From assembly GCA_001972305.1 (NCBI GenBank), contig BDDD01001600.1, positions 124,001 to 188,000 on the forward strand: a stretch of 64,000 bases of DNA, read 5' to 3'. The notes under the pieces are model-generated. The model did no database searches and was not told the DNA's origin. It was given only the letters and a program-made list of their open reading frames with translations. Made by a program: the position numbers and the translations under genes. Shown here piece after piece: positions 1 through 11,738 of this stretch. Every line of letters starts with the position of its first letter. The stretch's first letter is position 1. Source of the stretch: Cephalotus follicularis (Eukaryota > Streptophyta > Magnoliopsida > Oxalidales > Cephalotaceae).

Positions 1-78
1 TCGGTTCATCATAATGAAGCGCCAGTTCATGGAGGGGTAATTCCTCCTCCAAGTGACAATAATGCCACTTGGAGAGAT

Positions 79-720
79 GTGCATGCCACTATGGCATGTA
101 TGAATGAACTCCTCCAAAGGAGAGTAGCTAGAGAAGACCGTGAGCCAAGGTGGGACGACATTATGGGGAGATTCATGAAGCTAAACCCTTATGTTTTCAT
201 GGGACGACTTAATGCTTTTGCAGCTGAGAGGTGGCCCCTACAGATGGAAAAGATCTTCCAAGTTATGGGCTGCATAGATGGACAGAAACTTACATTGGTA
301 GTGTACATGCAACAGGGAAAGACAGAGCACTAATGAGGTATGGTTAATACAGTGTAGCTATAGAATGAGGCCGAGAGGACTTGGGATACTTTCTTGACCA
401 AGTTCAATGCCCGATTCTACCCAGAGGATGAAAGAGACAAGATAGATATTGAATTTTCCAACCTAACACAAAGGGTCTTAACAATTCTGTAGTATGAGGC
501 TAGGTTCATTGAACTAGTCGATCTATTCCATACCTTGAGGAAAGTGAGGCGAGGAGGGTGAAAATGTTTCTTCACAGATTGAGGCCTGATTTGAGAAGGC
601 AGTTAGTTCGTCGTAACTTGTGAAATCTATATGATGCTACTTCTCGAGCGAGATAGCTAGAAGACATTATAGAGGAGATACGATTGATGAGGATCCAGGC
701 CAACACTAGGCTTGCACATT
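79..720 (+). pseudogene. gag remnant of the Tekay-like element
   Basis: The first 85 codons read as a gypsy gag start (repeated Arg/Glu-rich helix, then a conserved NPYVFMGRLNAF-like segment corresponding to the usual 'P..F.G...P..AE.W' gag core). After a stop at 331 the homology continues in other frames: an EARFIEL-like segment near 500-530 and a 'KMFLHRLRPDLRRQLV'-like segment near 560-610. Several stops and shifts make it non-coding. The zinc-knuckle region expected near 850-1010 is no longer recognisable. Confidence 0.7.
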
Positions 721-1179
721 ATTCATGGCAAGTGGCAGGAACAACAGTGACAGTGGGAAATCATAGAGGATTGGTAGCAGTCCCTTTCAGAGCAGTGGTT
801 CTTAGGGTCGTAGGTCTCCGAGTAGTGGCTTTTAGAGTGAAGGTTCATAGGGCAGTGGATCTGGAAGGTGTGGGAAACAGTCCTAACTCTTAGGCAAGAG
901 AGGCCAGTTACGGGGTTCCCGTCAAGGCAATTAATATAAAGCACCTAGCCAGGATGGATAGTCCAGGTTTTTTTATGCAGGGAACCAGCTTATCTAGTAC
1001 CTTGCATACATTGTCAAAAGACAAATCATAGTTATGACAACTATCGCTGGTAGTGGAGCCACGGATCACATAACTATAAATTATCCTCATAACTTTGTCA
1101 ATAAGGGATATCCCTAGACACAGATCGCGAGTGTACCTTCTACTTCCTAAGGAGTTAGTCTGTCCAAGGGGAAGCAACC

Positions 1180-1470
1180 GATGGGTTCTGCACCAACAAT
1201 ACAGGCCAAAGTGTTTTCTATAGATCAAGGAGTTGTTGCTGGTTCGAACACGGTTATTTGAGGTACATTTTGAGTTTTCCAGCATTCATAAGGGTTCTTA
1301 TCAACCCCGGCTCATCCCATTCATTATTTGCATTACATTTTGTCTGTCATATGAGCTTGAGACTCGAGTTATTGCCTTTTGTTACGGAAGTGAGCAACTA
1401 TGTCGGTGAGTCAGTGACTACTGATAGGGTGTGTAGGGCATGTGTAGTGGAGATTGGTGATGCCATGTGA
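1180..1470 (+). pseudogene. Retroviral-type aspartic protease remnant
   Basis: Reading frame 1258-1470 contains VLINPGSSHSLF and a later VCRACVVEIGD, matching the active-site block (VLID(P/S)G(S/A)THSF) and distal block of Ty3/gypsy proteases. The catalytic Asp codon is AAC (Asn) at 1303-1305, which would abolish peptidase activity. It lies between gag and RT as expected for a gypsy pol. Confidence 0.7.
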
Positions 1471-1944
1471 ATCGCTAGAAGCATGTAAAGTGTATGGCTA
1501 ACCTAATAATGAAAGTTTCATAAGGGATTAGAGCTGCATACCAAGAGACAAAGAGGAACCAATTAGGCTTAAAACGAAACCTAGAAATCGATCATTGATC
1601 CAATATGATGGTTTGGAGGGCTATTTACTCGATCACAGAAATTTTGGAACACCTCTAATAGAGGGCCTAATCCTACCCTATGGGCCGATATGAATGTATT
1701 GTCTATGGATGATTTAAATGTGATCATGGGGATGGACTAGTTGTTCGCACATTATACACAGATGGATTGTTATTAGAAGGTAGTGACTTTCAGCTTGACG
1801 GGTCCATTACCGTTTCGATTTTTGGGTACTTTTGAGTCTCATCAAGTTCAGAAGATATCAGCTTTGCATTATTGAGACAGAGTTTTCAAGGATTTTTAGC
1901 TAACATTGTTGACACAGAGAGATGGCAGTCGAGACTGGAGGATA

Positions 1945-2055
1945 TTCTAGTAGTTTGTGAATTCGGGGACGTGTTTCTCAGGACTAGACATCATTGATAT
2001 TCAAGTAGTTTGTGATTTTGGGGACGTGTTTCCTCATGACTTGGCGGTTAGGGAT
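1945..2055 (+). repeat. Tandem duplication of a ~50-bp pol segment
   Basis: The segment reading roughly 'GATATTC(A/T)AGTAGTTTGTGA' followed by 'GGGGACGTGTTTC' occurs twice in tandem here and a third time at about 3796-3850 on the far side of the LTR-like insertion. It encodes the VCDFGDVFP block that precedes the RT domain. Confidence 0.65.
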
Positions 2056-2061
2056 AAGTCC

Positions 2062-3785
2062 TGTAAACCAGGTTATCTTGTAATAACAATAGATTGTAAT
2101 AAACTTTTAATGTTCAATAAAGGATTTTCTTTATATTAATCAATGACGATTGTTTCATTTATATATGTTTATATATATATAATCAATGAATGTCAATAGA
2201 ATAAAGTGCGATGACTAAGACCATGATGAGATCATGTTGTGAAACTTAGCACATTGGTAAGCTTATTCTAGTATTTTCCTAGTCGTAGGATAACATATAT
2301 GAACATATGTAATGTGGATAGACTAGCACGTTGTATTCCAGCTCGTTGAAGAGGTTAACTGTTCTCACAAGTCTTCATGTAGTGACTATATGGCATACAT
2401 GTGGGTGCTCATAACAATTATGAGTTCACTGAAATGACTCACAATAAGAAATCCTATATGGAGTTTTACTTACATGTCAGACAGGCTTCTTTTATTGCAG
2501 TTATGTAAGTGGTCCTTAGACCTGAGCCACCACATGATATCTTGTATGTAAGATGTCGTGCTTTGATAATAGTTAAGTACGTCTTCTGACCAAGAGGAGT
2601 ATACATGTATTAGATGGGCATAGTAGATTATGCATGGAGATATGTGAGTGAGCAATATGGGATCTACCGCTCCCAATAAAGGGAGATTAAGCTCATAGTT
2701 ATTTGCTGTAAGATTTTCTAACCAGGATGTAAAGGTATTGGAATGTTGATTCCAATATCAGAAATCTGATAATTAGAAAGAGTTTCTAATTTGATCGTGA
2801 TAACTAATTACCTATGATATCATTTTAATGAATAAAGTAAAAGGGTCTGACATGTACCGTACCCTAGGTTTAATTTGAGTATTGTCGGTAGAGGGATTAT
2901 ACGTACAAGTAATTGTAGTTTGAGGTTCAAGATTAATTCATATTACCTGAGGGTTATTATGCATTACTAGGTGTCGATATTGATCAGTAGGATGACCGAG
3001 ATCAATTGATTATTAATCTCGTTTAATGAAGAATTAAAGTTATGGTTTAATTTCTTCTTTCGATTATAATTTTCTAATGCGAGTAGAATTGACTAATTTG
3101 GGAATCGTAAGTGTTATGATTAATCCTATAGCCAGCGTAATTATGAACCCATAGAGTCGCACATAATACAAGTGTGAGGATGCAAGAGTATGAGAAAGGC
3201 AATTAATTATGCTAATGTGATTAGTTTAATTAAACTATGTTTATGAGATAAGCTAAAGTAATTAATGTGATTAATTACATATTACATTTAAATGTATCTT
3301 GTCTAGTTTTGACTTGGTCTAATCAAAGGTAGTAAGAGCTTTTACTTAACTTAGTATATAAGCTAAGAGTTAGAAGTTAAGAAGGCTAAGTCTCCATTTC
3401 CCTAAAGCTTGTTAGAAACTAAGTGTTAAGGGATTAGCATCTCTAACTTGGTTCTAAGGTTTTGCTTTCTATGAAATTTTTGGCTCTCTCTCTACACACT
3501 CTCTTGATCTTCTCTTGGTGTGGACATCTTGGAGATAGCATATCCTTTGTCACTCAAGTGCCTTGAAATAGATAATGTTTTGAAAAGACAAGAAGGAGTA
3601 AGGATCTTTGAAAGTAAGTGTTACATGTTCATCTCCTTCTTTTGTTTTAGTTCATATATCAAAGTGATGATCAAAGTGATCTTGGTAATAGGTTTCATAA
3701 CTTGTAGATCCATTATGTTCCTAGGCTTTACTTGTTAAAGGTTTAGATTAAAAGTTATTCTAGGCTCTATGTATAGAAACCAACA
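2062..3785. repeat. LTR-like non-coding insertion inside pol
   Basis: About 1.7 kb with no pol homology separates two copies of the VCDFGDVFP block. It starts TGTAAACCAGG and ends AACCAACA (TG...CA). The end is followed by TTGGTGTC, which resembles the start of a Met-tRNA primer-binding site. The AT-rich, ORF-poor sequence is consistent with a solo or truncated Copia-type LTR. The five bases on each side (AGTCC and TTGGT) do not match, though GTCC occurs a few bases into the right flank, so exact ends are uncertain. Confidence 0.5.
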
Positions 3786-3795
3786 TTGGTGTCCT

Positions 3796-5160
3796 TCATA
3801 TTTGAGTAGTTTGTGATTTCGGTGACGTGTTTCCTCAGGACTTGACGTCGTTACCTCTAGACAGAGACAAAGAGTTTGTTATTGACCTTCTGCCAGGTAT
3901 AACACCAGTATCGAGGACTCCTTATCGCATGGTGCCAGTTGAGTTGAAAAAACTGAAGTTGCAACTTTAGGAACTTCTTTACAAGGGTTTTATTAAGCGG
4001 AGTGTTTTACCTTGGGGAGCATTGGTCCTCTTTGTCAAAAAGAAGGATGGATCCTTACGAATGTGCATCGACTATCGGCAGCTCAACAGGGTTACTATCA
4101 GGAATAAGTACCCTCTGTAGTATCTCAATGAGTTTTTTGATGAGATGAGGGGTTCTCTAGTGTACTCGAAGCTTGACTTGAAGCCAAGTTATCATCATTT
4201 AAGGGTTAGTCCAGAGGATATTGTGAAGACATATTTTAGATTGAGGTATGGACACTATGAGTTTATAATTATGCCGATTGGTGTGATTAATGCACCAGTC
4301 TCATTTATGGATTTAATGAATCGAGTGTTCAATCCTTATCTAGATCAGTTCATTGTAGTGTTTATTGATAACATCTTGGTTATTCCAAGACTTTGTCGGC
4401 TCACGAAGAGCATCTTCGCATTGCTTTACAAGGTTTGGGGGACAATCAATTGTATGTCAAGTTTAGCAAGTGTGAGTTTTGGCTGACAAAGATAGCTTTT
4501 CTGGGGCATATCATATCTAGTACTGGGTTGGTAGTTGATTCAATCAAGACATAGATAGTGAGGGATTGGAAACAACCAATGAATTCAATCAAGGTCTGTA
4601 GTTTCTTGGGCTTAGCGGGTATTATCGTCGTTTTGTCGAGGGGTTTTCACCAATTGCTTTATCATTGGCCAGATTGACACAGAAAATCGACTATGTTTGT
4701 ATAGGATAGTAAGTGTGAGATGAGTTTTCAGGAGTTAAAGCAAATGTTAATTTCAGCTCCGATTTTAGCATTGCTAGATAGGAACAAAGACTTCATAGTT
4801 TAGAGTGATGTTTTAGGGAAAGGTTTGAGTTGTGTCCTTATGTAGTATTAGAAAGTGATTGTTTATGCTTCTAGGATGATTAAACTGCATAAGGAGAACT
4901 ACCCAGTGCACAATCTTGAGTTGGCGACCATTGTCTTTGCTTTGCAGAAAAGGCATTACTATCTTTATGATACCAGATTCGATGTGTTCACATATCACAA
5001 AAGTTCGAAGCATATGTTTTCATAGGAAGAGCTAAACATGAGACAAAGGAGATGGATGAAGTTGCTTAACGACTATAACTATGAGATACAATATCATCAT
5101 GGGAAGGTGAATGTAGTTGATGCATTGAGTTGTAAGATGACTTGCTTCATAGTTTCTCAC
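3796..5160 (+). pseudogene. Reverse transcriptase and RNase H remnant (Tekay-like)
   Basis: Homology starts at the FGDVFPQDL block and passes through [44 protein letters not shown] and the active-site box at 4361-4378. The box reads F-I-D-N: the second Asp codon (4370-4372) is AAC instead of GAC/GAT. RNase H follows with LLDRNKDF, 'YASRMIK', HNLELATIVFALQ and ADALS-like blocks (4740-5130). Stop codons at about 3970 and 4118 and frame changes near 4385 and 4560 break the frame. It belongs to the element at 1-9370. Confidence 0.8.
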
Positions 5161-5220
5161 ATTCAGGCTCAGCCATTGTTGCTTGACCATATTTAAAAGG
5201 CATATAGTACAGATACAGAG

Positions 5221-6043
5221 TTGCGGTTATTAGCGACAGGTGCCGAGGGGGAGTTGAAGCCAGATTTCACTCTTCTCTCAAATGGACTATTGATGTATAT
5301 GAGTAGAGTGTGTATTCCAACCAACAGTGAGTTAAAGGATGAGCTTTTAACTCAAGCTCATAGTTCTCATTTCTCTATTTATCCATGGAGTATGAAGATA
5401 TATCAGGACCTCAAACTCAACTACTGGTGAAACAACATGAAGACAGAGATTGCAGATTTCATATCGAGATGCTTGACTTATCAACAGATCAAGGCAGAGC
5501 ATCAAAGGCTAGCAGGTTTACTTCAACCTCTTTTCGTTCCTGAGTGGAAGTGAGAACATCTTACAACTAAATTTGTCACTGGATTGCCTTCGACCGAGTG
5601 GCAACCATGATGCCATTTGCGTTGTGGTCAATTTACTCACGAAGTCAGCCCATTTCTTATCAATTCGGATGACTTATCCTCTTGAGAGGTTAGCTCATAT
5701 ATATGTTCAGGAGACAATCAAATTGAATAGAGTGTTGGTTAGTATTGTATCAGATAGAGACTCTCGTTTTACTTCCAGGTTTTGGAGGAAGTTGCAGTTA
5801 GTTTTGGATACGAAGTTGAGTTTCGGGATAGTTTTTCACCCCTGGTCAAATGGTCAGTTAGAGAGGACTATTCAGACATTGAATGAAATTCTACGGGTTT
5901 ATGATCTCGATTTTAGGGGTAGTTGTGATAATCATTTGTCATTGATAGAGTTTTCCTACAACAACAGTTATCATGTGAATATTCACAGTATGGGGCGTTG
6001 TATGGTAGGAAATTCCGATCACCAGTTTGTTGGGATTATGTAG
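5221..6043 (+). pseudogene. Integrase remnant (Tekay-like)
   Basis: Frames 5221-5430 and 5573-6043 carry the LTQAHSSHFSIYPWSMKIYQDL block, a degraded HHCC zinc region near 5460-5500, and the catalytic core with SIVSDRDSRFTSRFW and 'NGQLERTIQTLNEILR'. These correspond to the second Asp and the Glu region of the D,D35E integrase fold. Frame breaks at 5430-5573 and 6042 inactivate it. Confidence 0.75.
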
Positions 6044-6093
6044 GCGAGATAAGCTTATTAGGGCCAAATATAGTATAGATCACCTCTGAAAAG

Positions 6094-6525
6094 GTGAAAT
6101 TGATCAGGGAGAGATTACTGGTAGCTGAGAGCCACCAGAAGAGTTATGTAAATGTTTATCAGAAAGCCTTAGAGTTCTTTATTGGTGATCATGTTTTCCT
6201 CAAAGTGTCACCAACAAAGGGCATTATGAGATTTGGAAAGAAAAGGAAACTTGCACCGAGTTATATTGGGTCATTTCAGATCTTGGATCAAATTGACAAG
6301 GTTGCTTACATACTCACATTACCTTCAACATTGTTAGAGGTTCATGATGTGTTCCATGTTTCGTTATTAAAGAAGTATCATCCGGACCCTTCACATGTGA
6401 TTGATTATAAGCCGATACTGTTAAGGGCGGACTTATCTTTTAAAGAGTTATCGATTCGAATCATGGACAGAGAGGAACGAGTATTGAGAACCAAGACAAT
6501 TTTCTTGGTTAAGGTTCTATGGTAG
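6094..6525 (+). pseudogene. Integrase C-terminus with chromodomain-like tail
   Basis: 143 codons read cleanly through GDHVFLKVSPTKGIMRFGKK, LAPSYIGSFQIL, LLEVHDVFHVSLLKKYHPD and DREERVLRTKTIFLVKVLW. This is the GPF/Y module followed by the degenerate chromodomain of plant chromoviruses. It is the last coding block before the polypurine tract. Confidence 0.75.
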
Positions 6526-6627
6526 CACCATGGGTTAGAGGAGTGAACATGGGAACGAAAGGATGAAATGAGAGAGAAGCTTCCTCATTTGTTTGTGGGC
6601 AGTGGAATCTGGGGACTAGATTCTTAT

Positions 6628-6637
6628 AAAGAGGGGA
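6628..6637 (+). other. Polypurine tract of the Tekay-like element
   Basis: AAAGAGGGGA lies just upstream of TGATGTAGAGACC; plus-strand DNA priming would start here and the LTR would begin at the TGTAGAG at 6641. Confidence 0.55.
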
Positions 6638-7409
6638 TGATGTAGAGACCGAGATCTGGTATCCCTTTTATTGCATTTGGAATCTATATTTATTTACTGT
6701 ATTAAAAATATGTATATACTTGCATATTTATTGATTGAATAGATTGAGGTATTTAATTATCTATGTACAAGATTGCAAGCGTTTATGGGATTTATTGAGC
6801 ATAGAGGTATATATTTTGCTTAATATGTAAGCTTTAGCCTTAGAAATATCTCACAACACTCTCACCCGCTTTCTCTCACCTCTCTCATGCTCTCTACCCT
6901 TATCACCCTCTCAAAAAATCTCTCAAACCCTCTTCTCTATTCACTAGTCAAAAATCACCATCAAAGGGGAAAGGGAAATTGTTTTGGCTTAGCATTTGAT
7001 TGCTTAAGACTTACTACGATCATTGAAGCTTCCTTTGAAGCTTGAATTACATTGTCTTCAACCTATGAGATCTCAAAACTTTGGTAGAATTTTTCTACCT
7101 CAAATACACCATGGATACATGGTTTTGATCTTTATAAATTGTATATAAACTGATAATATGCATATATCAATTGATTTATGTCTTTGAAACTAATTGAATT
7201 GGAATAATTATGTTTGAATTGGAATTTTTGGGTTTTAGACCTAAAATGATAAAGAGTGGTTTTAATAGAACAAAATAAGTTTGGAGAATATTTATAGACT
7301 TGTCTAAAGTGTTAAATGATTGGTTTTTACAAGAGAATGGACTAAGGATTGAGTTTAGGACCTTTGGGCTTGAAATTGGCAAGCTATTCTGGGCTCTAAT
7401 CAATAACAA

Positions 7410-7683
7410 GCATCGACACATTTTGATAGCGTCGAAGCTATTTGGACGAGGGCACCAATGCTTTTGCCTATAAACATCGATGTCTCTGCCTTTTAATCCC
7501 TTAAGTTTTAGACTCAAAAGCGTTGACGCCTTTCTTTGAGCGTCGACGCTATTATAAATTAGCATCGATGTTTTCATGTTAAAGCATCGATGCTCAAAAG
7601 ATTGGCCATTGTGAGTATGGCACACAATAACATTGATGCTTTCTATACAAAGAGTCGATGCTTTTATGTAAAGACATCAATGC
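7410..7683. repeat. Phased GTCGAC-core palindrome array, copy 1
   Basis: Ten-base sites related to GCGTCGACGC start at about 7410, 7429, 7452, 7474, 7520, 7540 (perfect), 7562, 7584, 7630, 7652 and 7674. Most intervals are 19-23 bp, mostly 22. Variants are mostly CpG-to-TpG/CpA changes (GCATCGATGC). Confidence 0.8.
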
Positions 7684-8010
7684 CTTGGTCAAAGGCAATG
7701 TGTGAAAGATCATGTACTCATAGTGGCTGACTCAAGTGTGGTTCTCTTCAACACTTCAAAGACGCGCGTCCTCGTCAAAGCACTGTCGCAATACCACAAA
7801 AACATTTCAAACATACAATTTTAAGAAGTTATACTACAATACGACAGCCTAGACGTATTGTTGTGACAAGCACTATCGCAGCATAGCGGGAGCAGTTCTA
7901 TGTGTATTGCTGCAATACCTTGCATGGTCTTGCCGCAAAACAGCAAGGATGCTTCCAGACATATAGCGATATCATACATCTTGTGTCATACTGCCTTGGT
8001 GTGAAATACC

Positions 8011-8245
8011 ACTTTGACGCCTTTCTTTGAGCGTTGATGCTATTATAAATTAGCATCGATGTTTTTGTGTTAAAGCATCGATGCTCAAAAGATTGGCCAC
8101 TGTGAGTATGACACACAATATAGTCGATTCTTTCTTTAAAAAGCGTCGACGCTTTTGTCTGACATCGATGTCTTTCGAGTAGGTATTCCAAGACTTGAAG
8201 TTCATGGGAAAAGCATCGGCGCTCTTTCAAAGAGCATTGATGCAT
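8011..8245. repeat. Phased GTCGAC-core palindrome array, copy 2
   Basis: Sites start at about 8011, 8031, 8053, 8075, 8121, 8143 (perfect GCGTCGACGC) and 8162, with more degenerate ones to 8245. The first four lie in a segment duplicated from copy 1. Confidence 0.75.
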
Positions 8246-9455
8246 TTTCCATGTTTCTTCTTATGAAGTTTGTTTCATGGCTTATAACCGGATGTTTTCA
8301 AATGTCTACTTCCCGGGTTCTTCCTTAGGCCCGTGTATAATTGTAAAGAGAGTTTTAACTCAGTTTTAATCGCGAATGAACTTTGGGTTGATCTTCACTA
8401 AACATTGGATTGTTTTCTACATGAAACTACATTGAATTGAGTTGTATTATGGAATGGCATTCGATTGTTTGTTTGAACCTATTAGAGTAATCTCGTAGCT
8501 GCTAGTTCTGGTATGTTAGGCATCTGACTTGAATTGAGTTGTATTATGGACTAGCTAGTTGTCTGCCTTGATTGGCATATTATTTTGTAGCTTCTAGGTC
8601 ATGCATTTTAGGCATTGAACTTCGTTCAACTGATCTCACTGACTATTTAGTTACTTGTCTTGATTGGCATATTGCTTAGTATTGGTTCACCCAGTCTAGA
8701 TGTCAACCCGAGGGTTTACATCCATTGTATTATATTGTAGAAGGTCATTTGGCTCTATAGGTTTGTTTGAGTGTACTCGTAGATAGTGGATTAGATTGTC
8801 TGATAGATGTATTAATAAGATTGTGTACTTAGGTCCTATGTCATATACACCAGTATGGGACGGTTGTATATGAATGGTCGACCCCAGTTAGCATTCTTGC
8901 ATATGATATGAAACACATATTATTACGATATCTATTCACTCCATAGTGTATGTAGATCTATCTATGGCTGACCTATTCTTCGAAATGGGCATGTGTGCAT
9001 TGATTGTGATCAGGTCGGGGAGTAGGGAGTAGCGATCAGTGATTTTATTAGATGCAGCTACTTGAATTGAGGATTAGTTGTTATTTACTGCTTTCCATTC
9101 CATACTCATATGTATTGAGGATTGCTTTCAATATGATTGTATCAGATATCTATTTGTGTTGTTTCAGTATTCAATTGTATGTCAGTATGCTAGTGTTTAT
9201 CAGTTTAAGTTAATTGAATAAATTTCCACACAATGTTTAGTATAGATTAATGATTTTTTCCAATTTAAATATGTTTATTCTTATCTAGTCTACCAACTAT
9301 AAGGGTAAGTGAGATAGATTGGATCAGATTGTCGCAACTCAGACTCGCTTCTCGGGCTTGGGGCATGACATGGCCTTTGGCCCTTAGCATGTGATAATGA
9401 TATTAGGGAAATATGTTCCAAGGTAAACGGTCTAAGTTTTTCAATGTGAATTGAT

Positions 9456-11690
9456 GTGTATGTTGAACATATCTTTCAAGGGAATGGTATGGAAGATAAT
9501 GACAATGGTATGGGTCATATTGGTGGGAGGGATGATGATGACATTAGAAATGTAAATTTATCTGATAATGATTTTGAGGTTGATTTAGATAGGAATGGTA
9601 GCGGTAGTGACAATGCAAAATTTGTTGATGATGAGAATGCTGGTGATTTGATGACAGTTATCATGATGTCGATGATGTTGAGGACTTACTTGTACATGAG
9701 AACAATTATGCTATTAGGTACTAAGGTAAGTGCATTGTGGATTCTGATGACTCATCTGATGATATACACACCTTTATAGGTTCTGATGATGATGCAGATA
9801 ATAGATTCACAATATTTAAGAGGGAGCAAGGATATGGCAGATCCTCAATTTAAGCTTGGGTTGTATTTTAGTGGTGCAAGAAAGTTTAAGAAAACTATTA
9901 GAGAGTATGTCATCACAAATGGCTATGAAATTAAGATGAGGCAAGCTGAGTCTTGGAAGTTTATGCCAAATGCATTGATGGTGGTCCATGGAGGTTGTAT
10001 GCTTCAGTAAAGAAGCAGAGAAGGACCAAAACAAAGCACTTATTGTTAAAACATTTAGGGATGAACACATTAAAATAAGAATGTCAGATCTGGTTGGTTG
10101 GTTGAGAAGCACAAAAACAAGATCAGAATTGAGGGAGGGAACTGGAAGCTTAAGACATTTCAAGAAACTGCTACAAAGGGCTATAAACTGGAAGTCTCTA
10201 GGATGTAGTTGATCAGAGCAAAGAGAAAAGCTATTGAACAACTTGAGGGAACTTATGAACGGTAGTACAATAGAATATGGGACTATGTTGTGGAGTTAAG
10301 AAAGACCAATGTGGGTAGTAATGTAGTTGTGGATGTTGTGAGACCTAAGTTGAATATGCAACCTGTTTTTAGGAGATTTTATGTTTGTTTGCAAGAGGGG
10401 ATTTTTACATGGTTGCAGACCCTTTGTTGGCCTTGATGGCTGTCACTTAAAAGGACCATGTCAGGGCTTGCAATTATTGATTGCAATAGGTGTTGATCGG
10501 AATTGTGATATGTACCCATGAGCATATGCAATAACTGAGGGATAGCTGGATGTGGTTCCTAAGTAATTTGACTGAAGACATTGGAGCCATGACACCAAAT
10601 GGACTCACTTTTATTTCAAATCAACATAAGGTATAGTCTGTCAATTATGTTATAATATTCTTGAATTTTCATACAAATTCTTTTATATATACATATATTG
10701 ATATGTTTGACTAACATTTGTTGTGATGGCATGTTGCAGGGACTTGTTCCAGCCCTTCAAGCTATGGTACCTGAGGCAGATCATAGATTCTGCCTTAGGC
10801 ACCTATATGCTAACTTCAATACGAAGTTTAGAAGAAAGAAATTGAAAGATCTTATGGTGGGTGCAGCCAAGGCAACTACTGCCTTAGTGCATGAGCAATC
10901 CATGGATAAGATAAAAGAAGAGAATGAGGAAGCATATGCTTTATTGAAGGCAAAAAATGTTAGGCATTGGTGTCAACATGCATTTGGCACAACAGCAAAA
11001 ACAGATATCCAAGTTAACAATATGTCTGAAAGTTTCAATAGCTAAATATTGGATGCAGGAGAAACACTCATTCTGACTTTGCTAGAAGAGATTAGGAGGA
11101 AGATAATGGTAAGCATCTAGGAAAGGAAGCTCTGGATGGCCAACTGCACTGGACCAATTTGTCCTAAACAGTAGAACAAGATTAAGAAAACCAAGTTGTT
11201 GGCTAGGTTGTGGAGATGCCAATGCAATGGTGCAGCTAGTTGTGAAGTAATGAGGCGAAGCAAATCCTTCATAGTGGACCTAGAGAATAAGAGTTGCTCA
11301 TGCTTTAAGTGGGAGCTGACTAGCATCCCTTGTTTTCATGCAATGAGTGCTATTATGTTCATGAAAGTGCCAGCCGAGAACATATCGGGAGCGCTACACT
11401 CCTTGTATTAATCCCATGAAGGATGAAGACCTGTGGCCTCACACTAATATGCCTCGTCTTCTCCCTCTTCCACTTAAAATACAATCTAGGCGACCCAAGA
11501 ATACATGAGGAAGGGATCTTGATGAGCATACTAATCCCTACAATTTTAAACGGATGAACAACATTGTAAGGTGTGAGAGGTGTCATCAGGAGGGACACAA
11601 TAAGAAGACTTGCATAGGTCCACTAGCTATCAAGGCTACCAAGACTACATCTGACAATGGAAAATAGTCACAAACATCACTGACACAGAA
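9456..11690 (+). pseudogene. Mutator-like (MULE) transposase, broken
   Basis: Segments appear in MULE order. An acidic Asp/Asn-rich N-terminus (9456-9640) is followed by a MuDR DNA-binding segment with FKLGLYFSGARKFKKTIREY (9840-9910). The DDE core follows with VGLDGCHLKGPCQGLQLLIA (10428-10490) and, after an intron, GLVPALQAMVPEADHRFCLRH (10740-10800). Then come NNMSESFN (11021), a SWIM zinc finger (SCSCFKWELTSIPCFHA, 11290-11340) and a CCHC knuckle (CERCHQEGHNKKTC, 11574-11615). Such proteins cut and paste MULEs. Frameshifts near 9650, 10010 and 10240 and several stops show it is dead. Confidence 0.85.
10631..10739 (+). other. Intron in the MULE transposase
   Basis: AAG|GTATAG ... GTTGCAG|GGA. 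Removing it joins the two halves of the DDE domain in frame just before the GLVPALQ block, which supports a genuine GT-AG intron. Confidence 0.7.
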
Positions 11691-11738
11691 ATCTAAGTTC
11701 AGGGAAAAGTTGCAAGTAAGCATGTGGATTTATTTTAA

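Larger units (their letters stand above)
1..9370 (+). mobile_element. Decayed Tekay/Del-like Ty3/gypsy retrotransposon, left end outside window
   Basis: Domain remnants run in Ty3/gypsy order on the plus strand: gag, aspartic protease, reverse transcriptase, RNase H, integrase and a chromodomain-like tail, followed by a purine tract and a long 3' LTR ending GGGGCATGACA. The integrase tail (LLEVHDVFHVSLLKKY, then a DREERVLR-type segment) is typical of plant chromoviruses of the Tekay/Del group. Stops and frameshifts are scattered through every domain, and the catalytic Asp is changed to Asn in both protease and RT, so the copy is dead. The 5' LTR lies before the window. An LTR-like block interrupts the element near 2062-3785. 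Confidence 0.85.
6641..9370 (+). repeat. 3' LTR of the Tekay-like element (~2.7 kb)
   Basis: Starts TGTAGAGACC directly after the purine tract and ends with GGGCTTGGGGCATGACA, the usual terminus of plant Tekay/Del LTRs (…GGGGCGTGACA). It has no coding capacity; the two minus-strand ORFs in it are shadows of repeat arrays. It contains two phased arrays of GTCGAC-core palindromes and an internal ~110-bp direct duplication (about 7523-7630 and 8014-8121). It ends about 85 bp before the Mutator-like coding region, suggesting the element landed at the 5' side of that transposon. Confidence 0.75.

Noticed and set aside
7176..8245. Two minus-strand ORFs (about 150 and 115 codons) as genes
   Set aside because: They run through the palindrome arrays and their duplicated block inside an LTR; the shared peptide comes from the repeats.
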